Counted from the stretch's first letter, positions 1 to 8,893 are shown. The stretch: DNA of 64,000 bases from Leptospira bourretii (GCF_004770145.1 NZ_RQFW01000024.1:155368-219367), one strand, 5' to 3'. Numbers and translations are program-made. Notes: generated by a model from the sequence alone, not told the origin.

Positions 1-11
1 GAATCAACTAA

Positions 12-1205
12 ATGAACGCAAACGTGAAGAAAGCCGTAGTAGTAGGAGCTGGAATTTCAGGGGCAAGTATTTGTTTTGCGTTAAAAAAAAGAAATATCCA
101 AACCATTCTCCTCGATGCTGAATCGGGGCCTGCCCAACATGCAAGTGGAAATCCAATCGGTGTCGTATATCCCTTCCTCACAAAACACAAACTAGCCGAA
201 TCAGAATTCTCGCTTGCAGCCTTTCAATATTTTCTTTCGATTTGGGAAGATTTCCATTTAAAATCACTTGTCCCTCATGCAGATGGTATTTATTTTCTTA
301 TGGACACCGATACAGCTTACGATCGTTATTCGAACGCAATCAAATCTCATCAAATTCCAGACAATGTCGCAAGTGAAAAAATCGAACCGTTCTCTAGTTT
401 GCCCGCAATTTTTTTCCCTAACGGAAAATCTGTTTCTCCTGTGGACCTAACAAAACAAATACTAACCATTTCCAATCCAGAAACCAAGTATTCTTGTAAA
501 TTACATAGTTGGGAAGAAACAGAAAACGAAGAGAAAGTCATTTGCCAAACTTCAGATGGAGAAATCCAATGCGACTACTTATTTCTAAGTCAAGGATACC
601 AATTTGCAAACGATCCACATTCAAACTGGTTACCTTTACAAAAGGTGAGAGGACAAATTCTAAAGTTCCCTGAAAAAAAACCAACAAATACTCATGGAAT
701 TCTCTATGGCGATTATATCACTTCAGCAATCGACGGTTATCAAGTATTAGGTGCAACATTCGACGAATACAAACTTGAGGAAAACCCAAGACCTGAAGAA
801 TCAATTTTACTTTGGCAAAAACTAACAAAAATGCTACCAAATCTTTCAGAACCTTGGGGACCACAAAACCCAAGTTTGTTTCCAACAAGAGTCAGTTACC
901 GTACCCAATCACAAGATAGGCACCCGGTTGTGGGGAAATTGCCCAATATGTCAAAACTGGATCTATCTGTGAAATACCAAAACGTATTGCGGAATGGGAA
1001 AAAACAAATGGATATCCCTTATTACAAATCTGTAGGGATTCTAAATGGCCTTGGGTCAAGAGGGCTCACTCATGCATTATTTGCTGCGGAGATTTTGGTT
1101 TCTGAAATGATTGAAGATCAGAAGGTAACTACAGAATCTATTTCTAAATCTTTGAAACCTGATCGATTTTTGCTTCGTATGTGGAAACGAGAGCAGCTAA
1201 CATAG
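12..1205 (+). CDS. MnmC-type FAD-dependent oxidoreductase (stand-alone DAO domain)
   Basis: A 397-residue protein of the DAO/GlcD-type FAD oxidoreductase fold. The dinucleotide-binding glycines are at residues 12-17 (GAGISG), followed by an acidic strand end. The stretch GPAQHASGNPIGVVYP resembles the C-terminal oxidoreductase domain of MnmC, which removes the carboxymethyl group from cmnm5s2U34 in tRNA wobble positions. The N-terminal methyltransferase half of bifunctional MnmC is absent: an in-frame TAA (9-11) directly precedes the ATG, so this is a separate polypeptide. A partner methyltransferase could lie upstream of the window. The 3' end overlaps convergent lpxK by 62 bases. The fold is confident; the tRNA substrate is inferred, and another amino-acid-oxidase-like function is possible. 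Confidence 0.75.
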   Translation: MNANVKKAVVVGAGISGASICFALKKRNIQTILLDAESGPAQHASGNPIGVVYPFLTKHKLAESEFSLAAFQYFLSIWEDFHLKSLVPHADGIYFLMDTDTAYDRYSNAIKSHQIPDNVASEKIEPFSSLPAIFFPNGKSVSPVDLTKQILTISNPETKYSCKLHSWEETENEEKVICQTSDGEIQCDYLFLSQGYQFANDPHSNWLPLQKVRGQILKFPEKKPTNTHGILYGDYITSAIDGYQVLGATFDEYKLEENPRPEESILLWQKLTKMLPNLSEPWGPQNPSLFPTRVSYRTQSQDRHPVVGKLPNMSKLDLSVKYQNVLRNGKKQMDIPYYKSVGILNGLGSRGLTHALFAAEILVSEMIEDQKVTTESISKSLKPDRFLLRMWKREQLT

Positions 1206-2232
1206 ATTTTATTTCTTGATCTTCATCCACAGTTACTTGAATCAAAATCAACAACAATCGAATCTTCTTTTTTTCCAATGTTTGAACAAATTGAAGATTC
1301 GATCGCATCTTAACCCAGTCTTTTTCAGTAGTTACCAAGATTTCTCCTTCTTGGATTTCATCTATTAAGGATTCTAATGAACCGGAGTGGAATTCAAAGT
1401 GATCAGGGAAAAACTTTTTTCGAATAGAATCGGATTGCAAAGACAACTTAGCCGTCTCAAAAACATGGTTTGGATTGCCAACACCAGTCACTAAAAAGTA
1501 TTTTTTATCTTGATTGGACTCGTAGGATTTCAGCAAAAAACTTCGACCAAAGATCACTTCCTTTATAGAAGCTGTAAAATTAGAATGAAAAACGGGAGTT
1601 TCGATGCCTACGTGGTTTAGTAAATTCTTATATTTCTCTAACTTCTCTCGATTATTAGAAGTTAGTTTTGTGAACACAATCGCATCGGCTCTTTTGAGAT
1701 GATGGACTGGTTCTCTTAAAAAACCAATAGGGATTGTAAAACCATTTCCAAAAGGAGAATTTGCATCCAATAAGACAAAATCAAAATCACGGTGCAGTGC
1801 TTTATGTTGGAACCCGTCATCCAAAATCACAATATGTTTCGGAGATTGGAATTTGTTGAAATTTAAAAAGGCTTTCTTTCGATCTCGGCCAATGATAACC
1901 TGCACGTCTGGAAATGTTTCTTTATGTTGGCTTGGTTCATCACCATAAAGTCTTGGATTTGATTCAATCTGAAGAATGGCTCCTTCCCTACTTTTTTCTG
2001 CTTTATACCCGCGAGATAAAATTGTAATCGCATAACTCGGGTATGTTTCTTTAAAAAAATGAACCAAATATTGAACGAAAGGAGTTTTGCCTGTTCCCCC
2101 GACAGTGATGTTTCCAACACTGATAACAAGCGCATTAGGCAAATGAAAGGATGTAATCCCCTTTTGTTGCCTCCAAAATAAAAATCGGTAAAACAAACTA
2201 AAGGGATAGAGTAGATACAGGAATATTTTCAT
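1144..2232 (-). CDS. lpxK: Tetraacyldisaccharide 4'-kinase LpxK
   Basis: Phosphorylates the 4' position of the lipid A disaccharide at the inner membrane, giving lipid IVA. The protein has about 362 residues, the usual family length. An N-terminal membrane-associated helix is followed by the unusual LpxK P-loop (SVGNITVGGTGKTPFVQYL, around residues 37-55) and the DDGFQH motif. An upstream in-frame ATG at 2253 exists, but the ATG at 2232 has a GGGAA six bases before it and matches the family N-terminus (MKIFLYLLYPFSLFYR). It lies 24 bases downstream of hisE on the same strand, so probably one transcript. Its last 62 bases overlap the convergent MnmC-type gene. Confidence 0.93.
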   Translation of the reverse strand: MKIFLYLLYPFSLFYRFLFWRQQKGITSFHLPNALVISVGNITVGGTGKTPFVQYLVHFFKETYPSYAITILSRGYKAEKSREGAILQIESNPRLYGDEPSQHKETFPDVQVIIGRDRKKAFLNFNKFQSPKHIVILDDGFQHKALHRDFDFVLLDANSPFGNGFTIPIGFLREPVHHLKRADAIVFTKLTSNNREKLEKYKNLLNHVGIETPVFHSNFTASIKEVIFGRSFLLKSYESNQDKKYFLVTGVGNPNHVFETAKLSLQSDSIRKKFFPDHFEFHSGSLESLIDEIQEGEILVTTEKDWVKMRSNLQFVQTLEKKKIRLLLILIQVTVDEDQEIKSMLAALVSTYEAKIDQVSKI

Positions 2233-2256
2233 TGTGTTCCCAACAGGAAACAATCG

Positions 2257-2535
2257 TTAGCTGTGCCGTTTTTCCAATTCTTTCGCAATGGTAGAGAGAC
2301 TAATTCCCTTTTCTACCATAAGCACTTCTAAATGAAAAATCAAATCTGCAATTTCATGAATCAATTCTTTTTCATTAGGATTCTTTGCGGCGATGATCAC
2401 CTCACCTGCCTCTTCCCCAATTTTTTTGAGAATACGGTCAACTCCATCACGGAAAAGTTCTGCCGTATAAGACTTTTCAGGCAATTCTTCCTTACGTTTA
2501 CGGAGTAGTTCTTCCAATTTCAGTAAAAAATCCAT
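2257..2535 (-). CDS. hisE: Phosphoribosyl-ATP diphosphatase HisE
   Basis: Second step of histidine biosynthesis: hydrolysis of phosphoribosyl-ATP to phosphoribosyl-AMP and diphosphate. The protein has 92 residues, the normal size for stand-alone HisE, which belongs to the all-helical MazG-like NTP pyrophosphatases. The metal-binding signature [13 protein letters not shown] lies in the middle, followed by the second helix with EIADLIFHL. An in-frame ATG 28 codons upstream (2619) would add an unrelated tail, so the ATG at 2535 ([11 protein letters not shown]) is chosen. HisE and the HisI cyclohydrolase are separate here rather than fused. No other his genes are in the window, so histidine genes are dispersed. 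Confidence 0.92.
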   Translation of the reverse strand: MDFLLKLEELLRKRKEELPEKSYTAELFRDGVDRILKKIGEEAGEVIIAAKNPNEKELIHEIADLIFHLEVLMVEKGISLSTIAKELEKRHS

Positions 2536-2632
2536 ATTTCGACCTTCTAGCGACCATAGAAACTGCCCATTCCATTTCGAAAAAGCGAAAATTGACTGTT
2601 CAAACAAATGGGAAAACAATAGAATTCAGTTG

Positions 2633-3454
2633 ATGGTTCGTAAGATTCTGCCAATTTTTTTCTTTCTTTTCTCAAGCTCCTTGTTTGCAGATTCCAATTG
2701 GGGAAGTTCAATCCAAAAGGGATTCGAAATAGCAAAACAAGACAAAAAGTTCATTATAGTTGATGTATTTGCAGATTGGTGTACATACTGTTTGGTTTTG
2801 GAAAAGGAAATTTTCCCCGATCCAGAAGTAAGCAAAGTATTGGATCAATTCGTTAGGGTTCGGTTAGATGGAGAAGAGTTTCCAAACCTTCGAAAAAAAT
2901 ACAATATAGAAGGTTATCCCACGATCCTATTCATTGACGGAGATGGGAACTACGTCACAAAGATTTCTGGACTTGCCACGAAAGAGGATATACTGGTCGT
3001 TTCCAAAAGGATCCTCCAAGAACCGAGTTTGGAATCCTATCTCAAAACAGAACTGAGAAAAAATCAGAACAGCCCCGACATTCATTTTAGGTTGGGCCTA
3101 CTGTATTTTCAAAACAAAGAATTCGAAAAAGCGGAATTACAATTTACTGAATCCATTCAAAAATCCAAATCTTTACCAGTTCTCAAAGAAAATGCACATT
3201 TTAACCTTAACCTGGTAAAATCCATCCATGGGCCTAAAGACTCAGCCGTTAAATCATGGAAAGAATATTTAGAATTATATCCAGCTTCATCCCGCAAAAT
3301 GACCGCTAAACTTTACTATGGACTTACGTTAAAAGATGCAGGTGAATCTAAACTAGCAAAGTCAATTCTTACAGAGATAAAACCACAATTGGTTTCAGAA
3401 ACAGATAAAACTATGTGTAACGAGGCTTTGTCGGAAATAGAAAGAGGATTTTAG
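2633..3454 (+). CDS. Periplasmic thioredoxin-fold protein with TPR-like C-terminus
   Basis: A 273-residue exported protein. Residues 1-18 form a signal peptide ending FSSSLFA. A thioredoxin-like domain at about 20-130 has the redox motif ADWCTYC and the cis-proline segment EGYPTILF, resembling DsbD C-terminal or thioredoxin_7 domains that reduce or isomerise periplasmic disulfides. Residues 145-270 contain helical TPR-like repeats (FRLGLLYFQNKEFEKAELQF), suggesting docking to a client. A TTG one codon earlier (2630) is in frame, but the ATG is preferred. The gene diverges from hisE with 97 bases between starts. The partner reductase is not in view, so the client is unknown. Confidence 0.8.
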   Translation: MVRKILPIFFFLFSSSLFADSNWGSSIQKGFEIAKQDKKFIIVDVFADWCTYCLVLEKEIFPDPEVSKVLDQFVRVRLDGEEFPNLRKKYNIEGYPTILFIDGDGNYVTKISGLATKEDILVVSKRILQEPSLESYLKTELRKNQNSPDIHFRLGLLYFQNKEFEKAELQFTESIQKSKSLPVLKENAHFNLNLVKSIHGPKDSAVKSWKEYLELYPASSRKMTAKLYYGLTLKDAGESKLAKSILTEIKPQLVSETDKTMCNEALSEIERGF

Positions 3455-3486
3455 TCCAACCAAAACTAAACTTGGTTGGACTAAAA
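3449..3486. terminator. 15-bp perfect stem-loop between convergent genes
   Basis: Bases 3449-3463 and 3472-3486 are perfect reverse complements with a 9-base loop. The core AGTCCAACCAA/TTGGTTGGACT is flanked by TTTT and AAAA that extend the stem. It overlaps the last codons of the thioredoxin-fold gene and ends three bases before the stop of convergent ugd. Such symmetrical hairpins can serve as bidirectional terminators, but there is no separate U-tract outside the stem, so 3'-end stabilisation is the alternative. Confidence 0.6.
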
Positions 3487-3488
3487 GT

Positions 3489-4793
3489 TTATCGGTTACC
3501 GATTGAATAATAAGTAAAACCCAACTCATTCATAAGAGTTGGTTTGTATTGGTTTCTTCCATCAAATACAAGAGGAGTTTTTAGAAGCGATTTTATTTTA
3601 TTAAAATCAGGTTCTCTAAATTCTCTCCATTCTGTTAATAAAAGCATCGCATCCGCACCTTGGAGTGCAGAATATGCGTCTTTTTTATATTCTACTTTTC
3701 CATCAAAATAATACTTTGATGTTTCGGCAGCAGCTGGATCGAATACTTGGATTTTTGCTCCATTTTTATGTAATTCATAAATGAGAGGAATGGAAGGTGC
3801 TTCCCGCATATCATCGGTTCCTGGCTTAAAAGCCAATCCCCAAATACCAAACGTTTTTCCTTTCATATCAGTTGATTTAAAGTGTTCGAAAATTTTATCG
3901 GTCAAACGAGTTTTTTGTTTTTCGTTTACATCTTCCACTGATTGAATGATATGCATAGGTGCTTTTACTTCTTCTGCGGTTCGAAGTAAGGCTCTCACAT
4001 CTTTAGGAAAACAAGATCCACCATAACCAATCCCCGCGTATAAAAACTGACGTCCAATTCTTGAGTCAGTTCCCATTCCCTTTCTTACATCATCATAGTT
4101 TGCACCTAACGCATCACATAAATTTGCAATCTCATTTACGAATGAAATCTTTGTGGCGAGGAAGGCGTTACATGCATATTTTGTAAGTTCTGCGGAACGA
4201 ATACTCATTGTAATGATTGGGTTGCCGTTAAGAACAAATGGAGAATACAATTCGCTCATTTTTTTGGCTGCTTTTTCTGATTCAGCGCCGATCACAACTC
4301 TTTCCGGTCGCATAAAGTCATCAATCGCAGCACCTTCTTTTAAGAATTCTGGATTAGACACAACATCAAACGGGTGTTTTGTGTTTTTTGCAACAATTGC
4401 TTTCACTTGGTCTGCAGTTCCAACAGGAACCGTTGATTTATCTACAATGATTTTATATCCGTTCATTGTTTTACCGACTTCTTCTGCGACGGCAAAAACA
4501 AATCGCAAATCAGCAGAACCGTTGTCAGAGGTTGGTGTTCCAACAGCGATGAATACAAATTCCGAAGACTCAACTCCATCCTTCAAGGAAGTGGAAAAAT
4601 GTAACCTTCCTTCTTTGTGGTTGCGTTCCACAAGTTCGGAGAGACCAGGTTCGTAAATGGGAATGATCCCTTGTTTTAGGTCATTGATTTTCTTTTCATC
4701 TTTATCAATACAAATGACGTCATTGCCATACTCTGCAAAACAGGTACCTGCTACGAGGCCCACATATCCGGTTCCGACCACACAAACTTTCAT
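3489..4793 (-). CDS. ugd: UDP-glucose 6-dehydrogenase
   Basis: Oxidises UDP-glucose to UDP-glucuronate with two NAD+, supplying an acidic sugar for surface polysaccharide. The 434-residue length is typical of bacterial enzymes. The N-terminal Rossmann motif is GTGYVGLVAG with an acidic residue at the end of the second strand. Central motifs include VPVGTAD and NPEFLKEG. The catalytic cysteine is C261 in GYGGSCFPKD, and the C-terminal UDP-binding domain contains WGLAFKPGTDDMREAPS. It is the last gene of a minus-strand group with a polysaccharide ABC exporter, which supports a role in envelope glycan synthesis. A related dehydrogenase such as GDP-mannose dehydrogenase is less likely from the motifs. 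Confidence 0.9.
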   Translation of the reverse strand: MKVCVVGTGYVGLVAGTCFAEYGNDVICIDKDEKKINDLKQGIIPIYEPGLSELVERNHKEGRLHFSTSLKDGVESSEFVFIAVGTPTSDNGSADLRFVFAVAEEVGKTMNGYKIIVDKSTVPVGTADQVKAIVAKNTKHPFDVVSNPEFLKEGAAIDDFMRPERVVIGAESEKAAKKMSELYSPFVLNGNPIITMSIRSAELTKYACNAFLATKISFVNEIANLCDALGANYDDVRKGMGTDSRIGRQFLYAGIGYGGSCFPKDVRALLRTAEEVKAPMHIIQSVEDVNEKQKTRLTDKIFEHFKSTDMKGKTFGIWGLAFKPGTDDMREAPSIPLIYELHKNGAKIQVFDPAAAETSKYYFDGKVEYKKDAYSALQGADAMLLLTEWREFREPDFNKIKSLLKTPLVFDGRNQYKPTLMNELGFTYYSIGNR

Positions 4794-4838
4794 AGGATTT
4801 CCAGAATTTAGGTTTTTCCTTTGAGGGAAACCGTTTTT

Positions 4839-6038
4839 CTATTCCGATTTGGAAACGGTTTGGATTTGGAATTCCGTAGGTAAATGGCAAAGGCCTACGA
4901 ATTTTTCGATTTTTCCTCGTTCTACCTCAAAGTCCAAAATGGATTCGGCCCAAAAATAGCTGCCTTCCATATGGGTCTCTCCTTTATGGATGGAAACTCC
5001 CAAACTGTATTTCCCATCACTAAATTGGATGGGGAATTGGAATTCGACAACAATACGTTCCAACTCTTGGATCTTCACATTTCGTTTGCCCAAGTGGTAT
5101 GAATTGGTTCCAAAGATACGGATCCCCTTTTCACTATCGATATGGAATCCAATGGTAGCATCGCTTATCGTTTTTGTTGTTTGGAATTCTATTCGCAGAG
5201 TGGCTGTGGCTCCCAGGAAGTGATGGTTTGTGTCCAATCCCTTATCATTCCGGAGTGAAACCAAAACATTTTGGATCGATTCCGAATTTGGAACTGAGGA
5301 AGGTTCTGCTTTTTTGGCCAAGACATGCATATATTCTTCGATGGCAAGTCTTGGACTTCCATCAAACAACAAACTGCCATGGTCCAGAAGGATTGCTCTT
5401 GTACAAAAATAAGAGATGAGTCCAAGATCATGGCTCACAACCAAAATACAAGACCCAAGATTAGAAAACTCTTTGATTCGTTTCAAACATTTTTGTTGGA
5501 AACTTGCATCACCAACGGCTAAGGCTTCGTCCACAATTAAGATGTCTGGGCGTTTTGCAGTTGCGAGACTAAAACCAAGACGCATAGCCATTCCGGAACT
5601 ATAATTCTTTAAAGGGGAATTTCGAAATTCTTTCAACTCAGCAAATTCAAAAATAGAATCGATTAGTTCTTTGATCTCAGATGGTTTATATCCCCAAACA
5701 AGGCCGTTGTAATATACATTTTCTTCACCAGAAAGTTCTGGATTGAATCCAACACTGAGTTCGAGGAGAGCCCGAACCGAGCCATTCACAACCAGATTTC
5801 CTTTATCTTTACTGATAACACCCGTAATTAATTTTAAGAGTGTTGATTTGCCTGCTCCATTTTTTCCGATGATTCCTAAGATTTCGCCAGAACCAACACG
5901 AAGATTTAACGATCGTATGGCGGTAAAATTTAAATCAATGCCGAAATATCCGAAACTGATTCCTGCTAATATTCGTTTCCAAGGTCTTGAAAATCCATGG
6001 TAGTCCTTAGTTAGATTTTCTAAAACAACAGAAGGCAT
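4839..6038 (-). CDS. Polysaccharide ABC exporter ATPase (Wzt-like)
   Basis: ATP-binding subunit of an ABC-2 polysaccharide or teichoic-acid type exporter, 399 residues. The N-terminal extension ending ISFGYFGIDLNFTAIRSL is typical of the Wzt/TagH group. The Walker A is GKNGAGKSTLL, the signature is NYSSGMAMRLGFSLA, the Walker B is ILIVDEALAVGD and the switch histidine is in VSHD. Residues about 255-390 form a beta-rich domain like Wzt C-terminal carbohydrate-binding domains, which recognise a modified glycan end before export. It starts three bases after the permease stop, so the two are translationally linked. The exported glycan is unknown; O-antigen-type chains are a reasonable guess. Confidence 0.85.
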   Translation of the reverse strand: MPSVVLENLTKDYHGFSRPWKRILAGISFGYFGIDLNFTAIRSLNLRVGSGEILGIIGKNGAGKSTLLKLITGVISKDKGNLVVNGSVRALLELSVGFNPELSGEENVYYNGLVWGYKPSEIKELIDSIFEFAELKEFRNSPLKNYSSGMAMRLGFSLATAKRPDILIVDEALAVGDASFQQKCLKRIKEFSNLGSCILVVSHDLGLISYFCTRAILLDHGSLLFDGSPRLAIEEYMHVLAKKAEPSSVPNSESIQNVLVSLRNDKGLDTNHHFLGATATLRIEFQTTKTISDATIGFHIDSEKGIRIFGTNSYHLGKRNVKIQELERIVVEFQFPIQFSDGKYSLGVSIHKGETHMEGSYFWAESILDFEVERGKIEKFVGLCHLPTEFQIQTVSKSE

Positions 6039-6041
6039 AGA

Positions 6042-6809
6042 TCAAAGATGGTCCAAAATGACCGACTGAAATTTACGTTTCGCAAGTAAATATACGAGAA
6101 GGAAAAAGAAGAGAAAAGGTAAAATTTGAATCCAATCAAATTGTGGAGTGTAACCCGAAATGACAGAGGTTCGAAAGATATCCAAAGGAATGGTAAAGGG
6201 ATTAAAACGATTCCATTCTTTTAAATACCCAGTAGGATAATATAAAACCGGGATTCCCCAGAATATCAACTGACTCACCAAACGGATAAGAGGTGATATA
6301 TCTTTTAACAAAATATTTAACCTTGAAAGATAATGGAGAAGTAACATCAAATACAACCCGGCAAAAACAAGAATGGTATACCCAAAAAAAATTCCAGACA
6401 GGTTTAGTTTACCAGAATAAGCCAGATATAAAAATACTGGAATGGAAGTGACTAAACTGTGGATGAGAAACTGAACATAAGGAATCCATAAAAACAAATC
6501 GATTCCAAGACTGGAACGTTTGAGTAAACTTCGGTTATCAGTGAGAATCCCTGTACCACGAACCAAAAGTTCTTGGATGGGGATCCAATAGAGGAGCCCT
6601 GTTAAAAGATAAGCAGTGAAATCTTCTTGTGTGGAGGGGGTTTTTAAGTTGAGCACCAAAAAAACCAGTGCGTACAAACTAATGAGTACTAGGTTCTGCA
6701 AAAACATCCAGGAGATTCCTAAAAAGGATCCTGCATACTGCAGTGCGTAGTCTCGTCGAACGAGAGCCCAAAGTATGGAAACTTTCTCCATACTTTGATT
6801 GTCGGCCAT
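6042..6809 (-). CDS. ABC-2 type polysaccharide export permease (Wzm-like)
   Basis: A 255-residue integral membrane protein with about six transmembrane helices. The N-terminal RRDYALQYAGSFLGISWMF is characteristic of Wzm/TagG permeases (R.Y..S.LG..W), and the later helices contain the family pattern around LIRLVSQLIFWGIPVLYYP. It forms the membrane channel for the ATPase encoded immediately downstream. The first residues (MADNQSMEKVSIL) leave a choice between 6809 and an ATG six codons later. The gene is separated from the small upstream gene by 38 bases and is probably in the same operon. Confidence 0.85.
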   Translation of the reverse strand: MADNQSMEKVSILWALVRRDYALQYAGSFLGISWMFLQNLVLISLYALVFLVLNLKTPSTQEDFTAYLLTGLLYWIPIQELLVRGTGILTDNRSLLKRSSLGIDLFLWIPYVQFLIHSLVTSIPVFLYLAYSGKLNLSGIFFGYTILVFAGLYLMLLLHYLSRLNILLKDISPLIRLVSQLIFWGIPVLYYPTGYLKEWNRFNPFTIPLDIFRTSVISGYTPQFDWIQILPFLFFFLLVYLLAKRKFQSVILDHL

Positions 6810-6847
6810 AGGCCCCCAGTTCTAGAACGGGAAGCCTGTTTTTGGTC

Positions 6848-7063
6848 CTACATCCTTTTCAGGTTCTTTTGGCCAAGAGTGGAGAGAGATGGGGACACCC
6901 ATTCTCCATTTTGAACCACTTCCCCTTGGAAAGCTTCCAGTAAATACTCTTCAAAGGTCTTCCCAGTTTGGTTCTGGGAAAATCCCTTTTTCGGGCCCTG
7001 GCCTGCGAGGCCTTGGTCCTTGTGGCGGTTGTAAGCGGGTTGTTGGATGGATCGAACGATCAT
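6848..7063 (-). CDS. Small hypothetical protein with strong Shine-Dalgarno
   Basis: Encodes 71 residues, not recognised. The sequence is polar and basic at the N-terminus (IVRSIQQPAYNRHKDQG) with a short amphipathic segment (GKTFEEYLLEAFQGEV). There is no signal peptide or membrane segment. The case for a real gene rests on a very good ribosome binding site (GGGGAGG eight bases before the ATG) and its position as first cistron ahead of the Wzm/Wzt exporter. It could be a small cytoplasmic accessory or regulatory protein; no function can be assigned. Confidence 0.6.
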   Translation of the reverse strand: MIVRSIQQPAYNRHKDQGLAGQGPKKGFSQNQTGKTFEEYLLEAFQGEVVQNGEWVSPSLSTLGQKNLKRM

Positions 7064-7145
7064 AGGTTTTTCCTCCCCGTCATCATGTTAGACGACATAA
7101 AACTAAAAAATAATACCAATAATATACTAAACGCTTGTTTACACT

Positions 7146-7168
7146 ACTTAACATTTGGAAAGTTAAGT
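7146..7168. promoter_or_regulatory. 7-bp inverted repeat followed by a T-run
   Basis: ACTTAAC (7146-7152) and GTTAAGT (7162-7168) are inverted around a 9-base spacer and followed by CAATATTTTTTT. It lies in the AT-rich 209-bp region between the divergent small protein (start 7063) and the beta-barrel gene. No plus-strand gene ends upstream, so a terminator role is unclear; an operator or attenuator for the downstream gene is possible. Confidence 0.3.
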
Positions 7169-7258
7169 CAATATTTTTTTCACGTCTTTATCGGTTTCTA
7201 TATATAAATTTAGCATTCCCCTGGGACAAAACCCGCCCTTGTTTGATTTTTTTTCACT

Positions 7259-7275
7259 GGGAGGTTAAGAATATG
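7259..7275 (+). promoter_or_regulatory. Strong ribosome binding site and ATG in the wrong frame
   Basis: GGGAGG (7259-7264) lies eight bases before an ATG at 7273, the best translation start upstream of the 517-residue frame. The ATG is one base out of phase with that frame. The frame it opens runs to 7617, but its product past about 7340 looks like an out-of-phase shadow. Two A6 runs (7287-7292 and 7310-7315) lie between this ATG and the point where the main frame takes over, and are natural slippage sites. Confidence 0.5.
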
Positions 7276-7339
7276 TCCCTTTTTAGAAAAAAGCAATCGG
7301 ACTTCGGGCAAAAAATGGAAAATTCAGACCCCAATCCTG

Positions 7340-8893
7340 GTGGATTGGCAGAAAATTGGGATAATTTTGTGGATTTCTTTCGTACAGACTTTGTCTGGCG
7401 TAGAAAAAAAGCCGGACCAAGTCACCATCCCACAACTTTTAAAAGCAGGGTTCCCACCCCATTTGGCCGCTGCTTGGAAAGAAAAGTCCAAACAACCCCC
7501 GGAAAAATTTTTAGAATGGAAAAAATCGCTCAAAGGAAAGGAGGCAGCCCTTGTTTCCAAGGTATGGAAAGAACAAAAAATTACACTTTACGACAACAAA
7601 CAAAAGTTTGCTGGTAACAAAACATTCAAAAAGAACAAAAGTTCCCTCTCGAAAGAAGACAATACAAAAACCAAAGAAGGGTTCGATCCTACTTATGAAA
7701 TTTTTTTTGGAATGAGTTACCAAAATTTAGATGTAAGGTATCTACCAAGAAAAGAAAAAAATCATTCCTCCGTGTTTCTCGGCGGACGAGGGAAAGGACA
7801 AATTTGGATTTTGGAAAAACGAGATGAAGAATTTTCTTACGGAGTCAACCTAACATACCAAACATTTCGATTCACATCGGGGAATCGTTATAAACCAATT
7901 CCCCACTTTTACTTTGCAAAAGATCCAAACTTTTATTCTCAATTGGAACGAACTGGTTCTCCTCTCCCCCAACCCATTACACTTTCTAATTTCTTCGGGT
8001 ACCGGTTATTATTAGATACAAAAGAATATGAACTTGGGATTTATCATGCAAATGCATTTTCATCTTATCCTGGACTTTATTTTGTATCACCAAACAAATC
8101 CTATTCGGGTGTTTGGTCAGCCGGAGATAACAAATCCAGTTTCTACATCAATGATGTTTGGAATTCCAAAGACTGCGGTACTCACCGAATCCAATCCGAA
8201 TCCATATACAACAAACAAGAATCCGTTGGGTTTGTTTATTTAAAATCAGAGTTCCTTGAGTCCAAATTCTTCCTTGATGCTACCGTGTATAGGGACTCAC
8301 CCCTTCTTTATGGAATGGTATCACCCGATGAAGTGAGGCCACAAATCCCACAAAACCTAGGTTACTCAAGAATGAGTTTCAAACATTTAGTTGGATCAGA
8401 GTTTTTAGGTTCCATGGAAGGACATCGGTATGAAAATGGAAGGTCAGGATTTTTTCCATTTTTCGTAAGCGAATGGGGAAACCTAATTTATCGGTATCGG
8501 GAATACAATGAGTCAGGGAACTACCATTGGAATGAAATTGGAAGAGCTGCATTTTATGAATGGAGAAAGGAAAAAGCGGTACTTTCCTTTGGATTTGAAT
8601 CGAGAGAGAATGGAGGCCAGTGGGAAGGAAAACTAGCGATTCCTTTTGGAACTAGTAACTTACTTGAGTTCAGTGGTATTTTCAGAGAAGGGCAACCAAA
8701 AACTAGAGCATGGTTTGAAAACTGGACTTATGCTACTGATTTTAATATCAACTTAACCGATAGACAAGAAATCATCAAACTCAAATGGGTGAGTCCGTTT
8801 ATTTCACTAAACGTGAGTTATTCGGAAAAAGAAAATGACCCCAATCCCATTTTATTTATCAACTTTCAGTTATTACATAAAATTGATCTTTAA
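7340..8893 (+). CDS. Putative outer-membrane beta-barrel protein
   Basis: A 517-residue frame of unknown family. From the GTG at 7340 the product begins with a signal-like segment (WQKIGIILWISFVQTLSG), then a charged helical domain (about 25-100; PPHLAAAWKEKSKQ, FLEWKKSLKGKEAAL). About 400 residues of alternating aromatic and polar strands follow, ending FINFQLLHKIDL, as expected for an outer-membrane barrel or surface beta-protein. The GTG has no Shine-Dalgarno, whereas a strong one sits before an out-of-frame ATG at 7273, so the true N-terminus may need a +1 shift at an A6 run. The 3' end shares TTAA with the convergent gene. Function unknown. Confidence 0.65.
   Translation: MDWQKIGIILWISFVQTLSGVEKKPDQVTIPQLLKAGFPPHLAAAWKEKSKQPPEKFLEWKKSLKGKEAALVSKVWKEQKITLYDNKQKFAGNKTFKKNKSSLSKEDNTKTKEGFDPTYEIFFGMSYQNLDVRYLPRKEKNHSSVFLGGRGKGQIWILEKRDEEFSYGVNLTYQTFRFTSGNRYKPIPHFYFAKDPNFYSQLERTGSPLPQPITLSNFFGYRLLLDTKEYELGIYHANAFSSYPGLYFVSPNKSYSGVWSAGDNKSSFYINDVWNSKDCGTHRIQSESIYNKQESVGFVYLKSEFLESKFFLDATVYRDSPLLYGMVSPDEVRPQIPQNLGYSRMSFKHLVGSEFLGSMEGHRYENGRSGFFPFFVSEWGNLIYRYREYNESGNYHWNEIGRAAFYEWRKEKAVLSFGFESRENGGQWEGKLAIPFGTSNLLEFSGIFREGQPKTRAWFENWTYATDFNINLTDRQEIIKLKWVSPFISLNVSYSEKENDPNPILFINFQLLHKIDL

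Noticed and set aside
4153..4656. 167-residue plus-strand frame
   Set aside because: It lies wholly antisense within ugd, which has complete family motifs; it is a shadow frame.
7273..7617. Separate 114-residue gene starting at the strong ribosome site
   Set aside because: After about 7340 the product is a low-complexity, out-of-phase reading of the larger protein. I treat the start signal as belonging to that protein.
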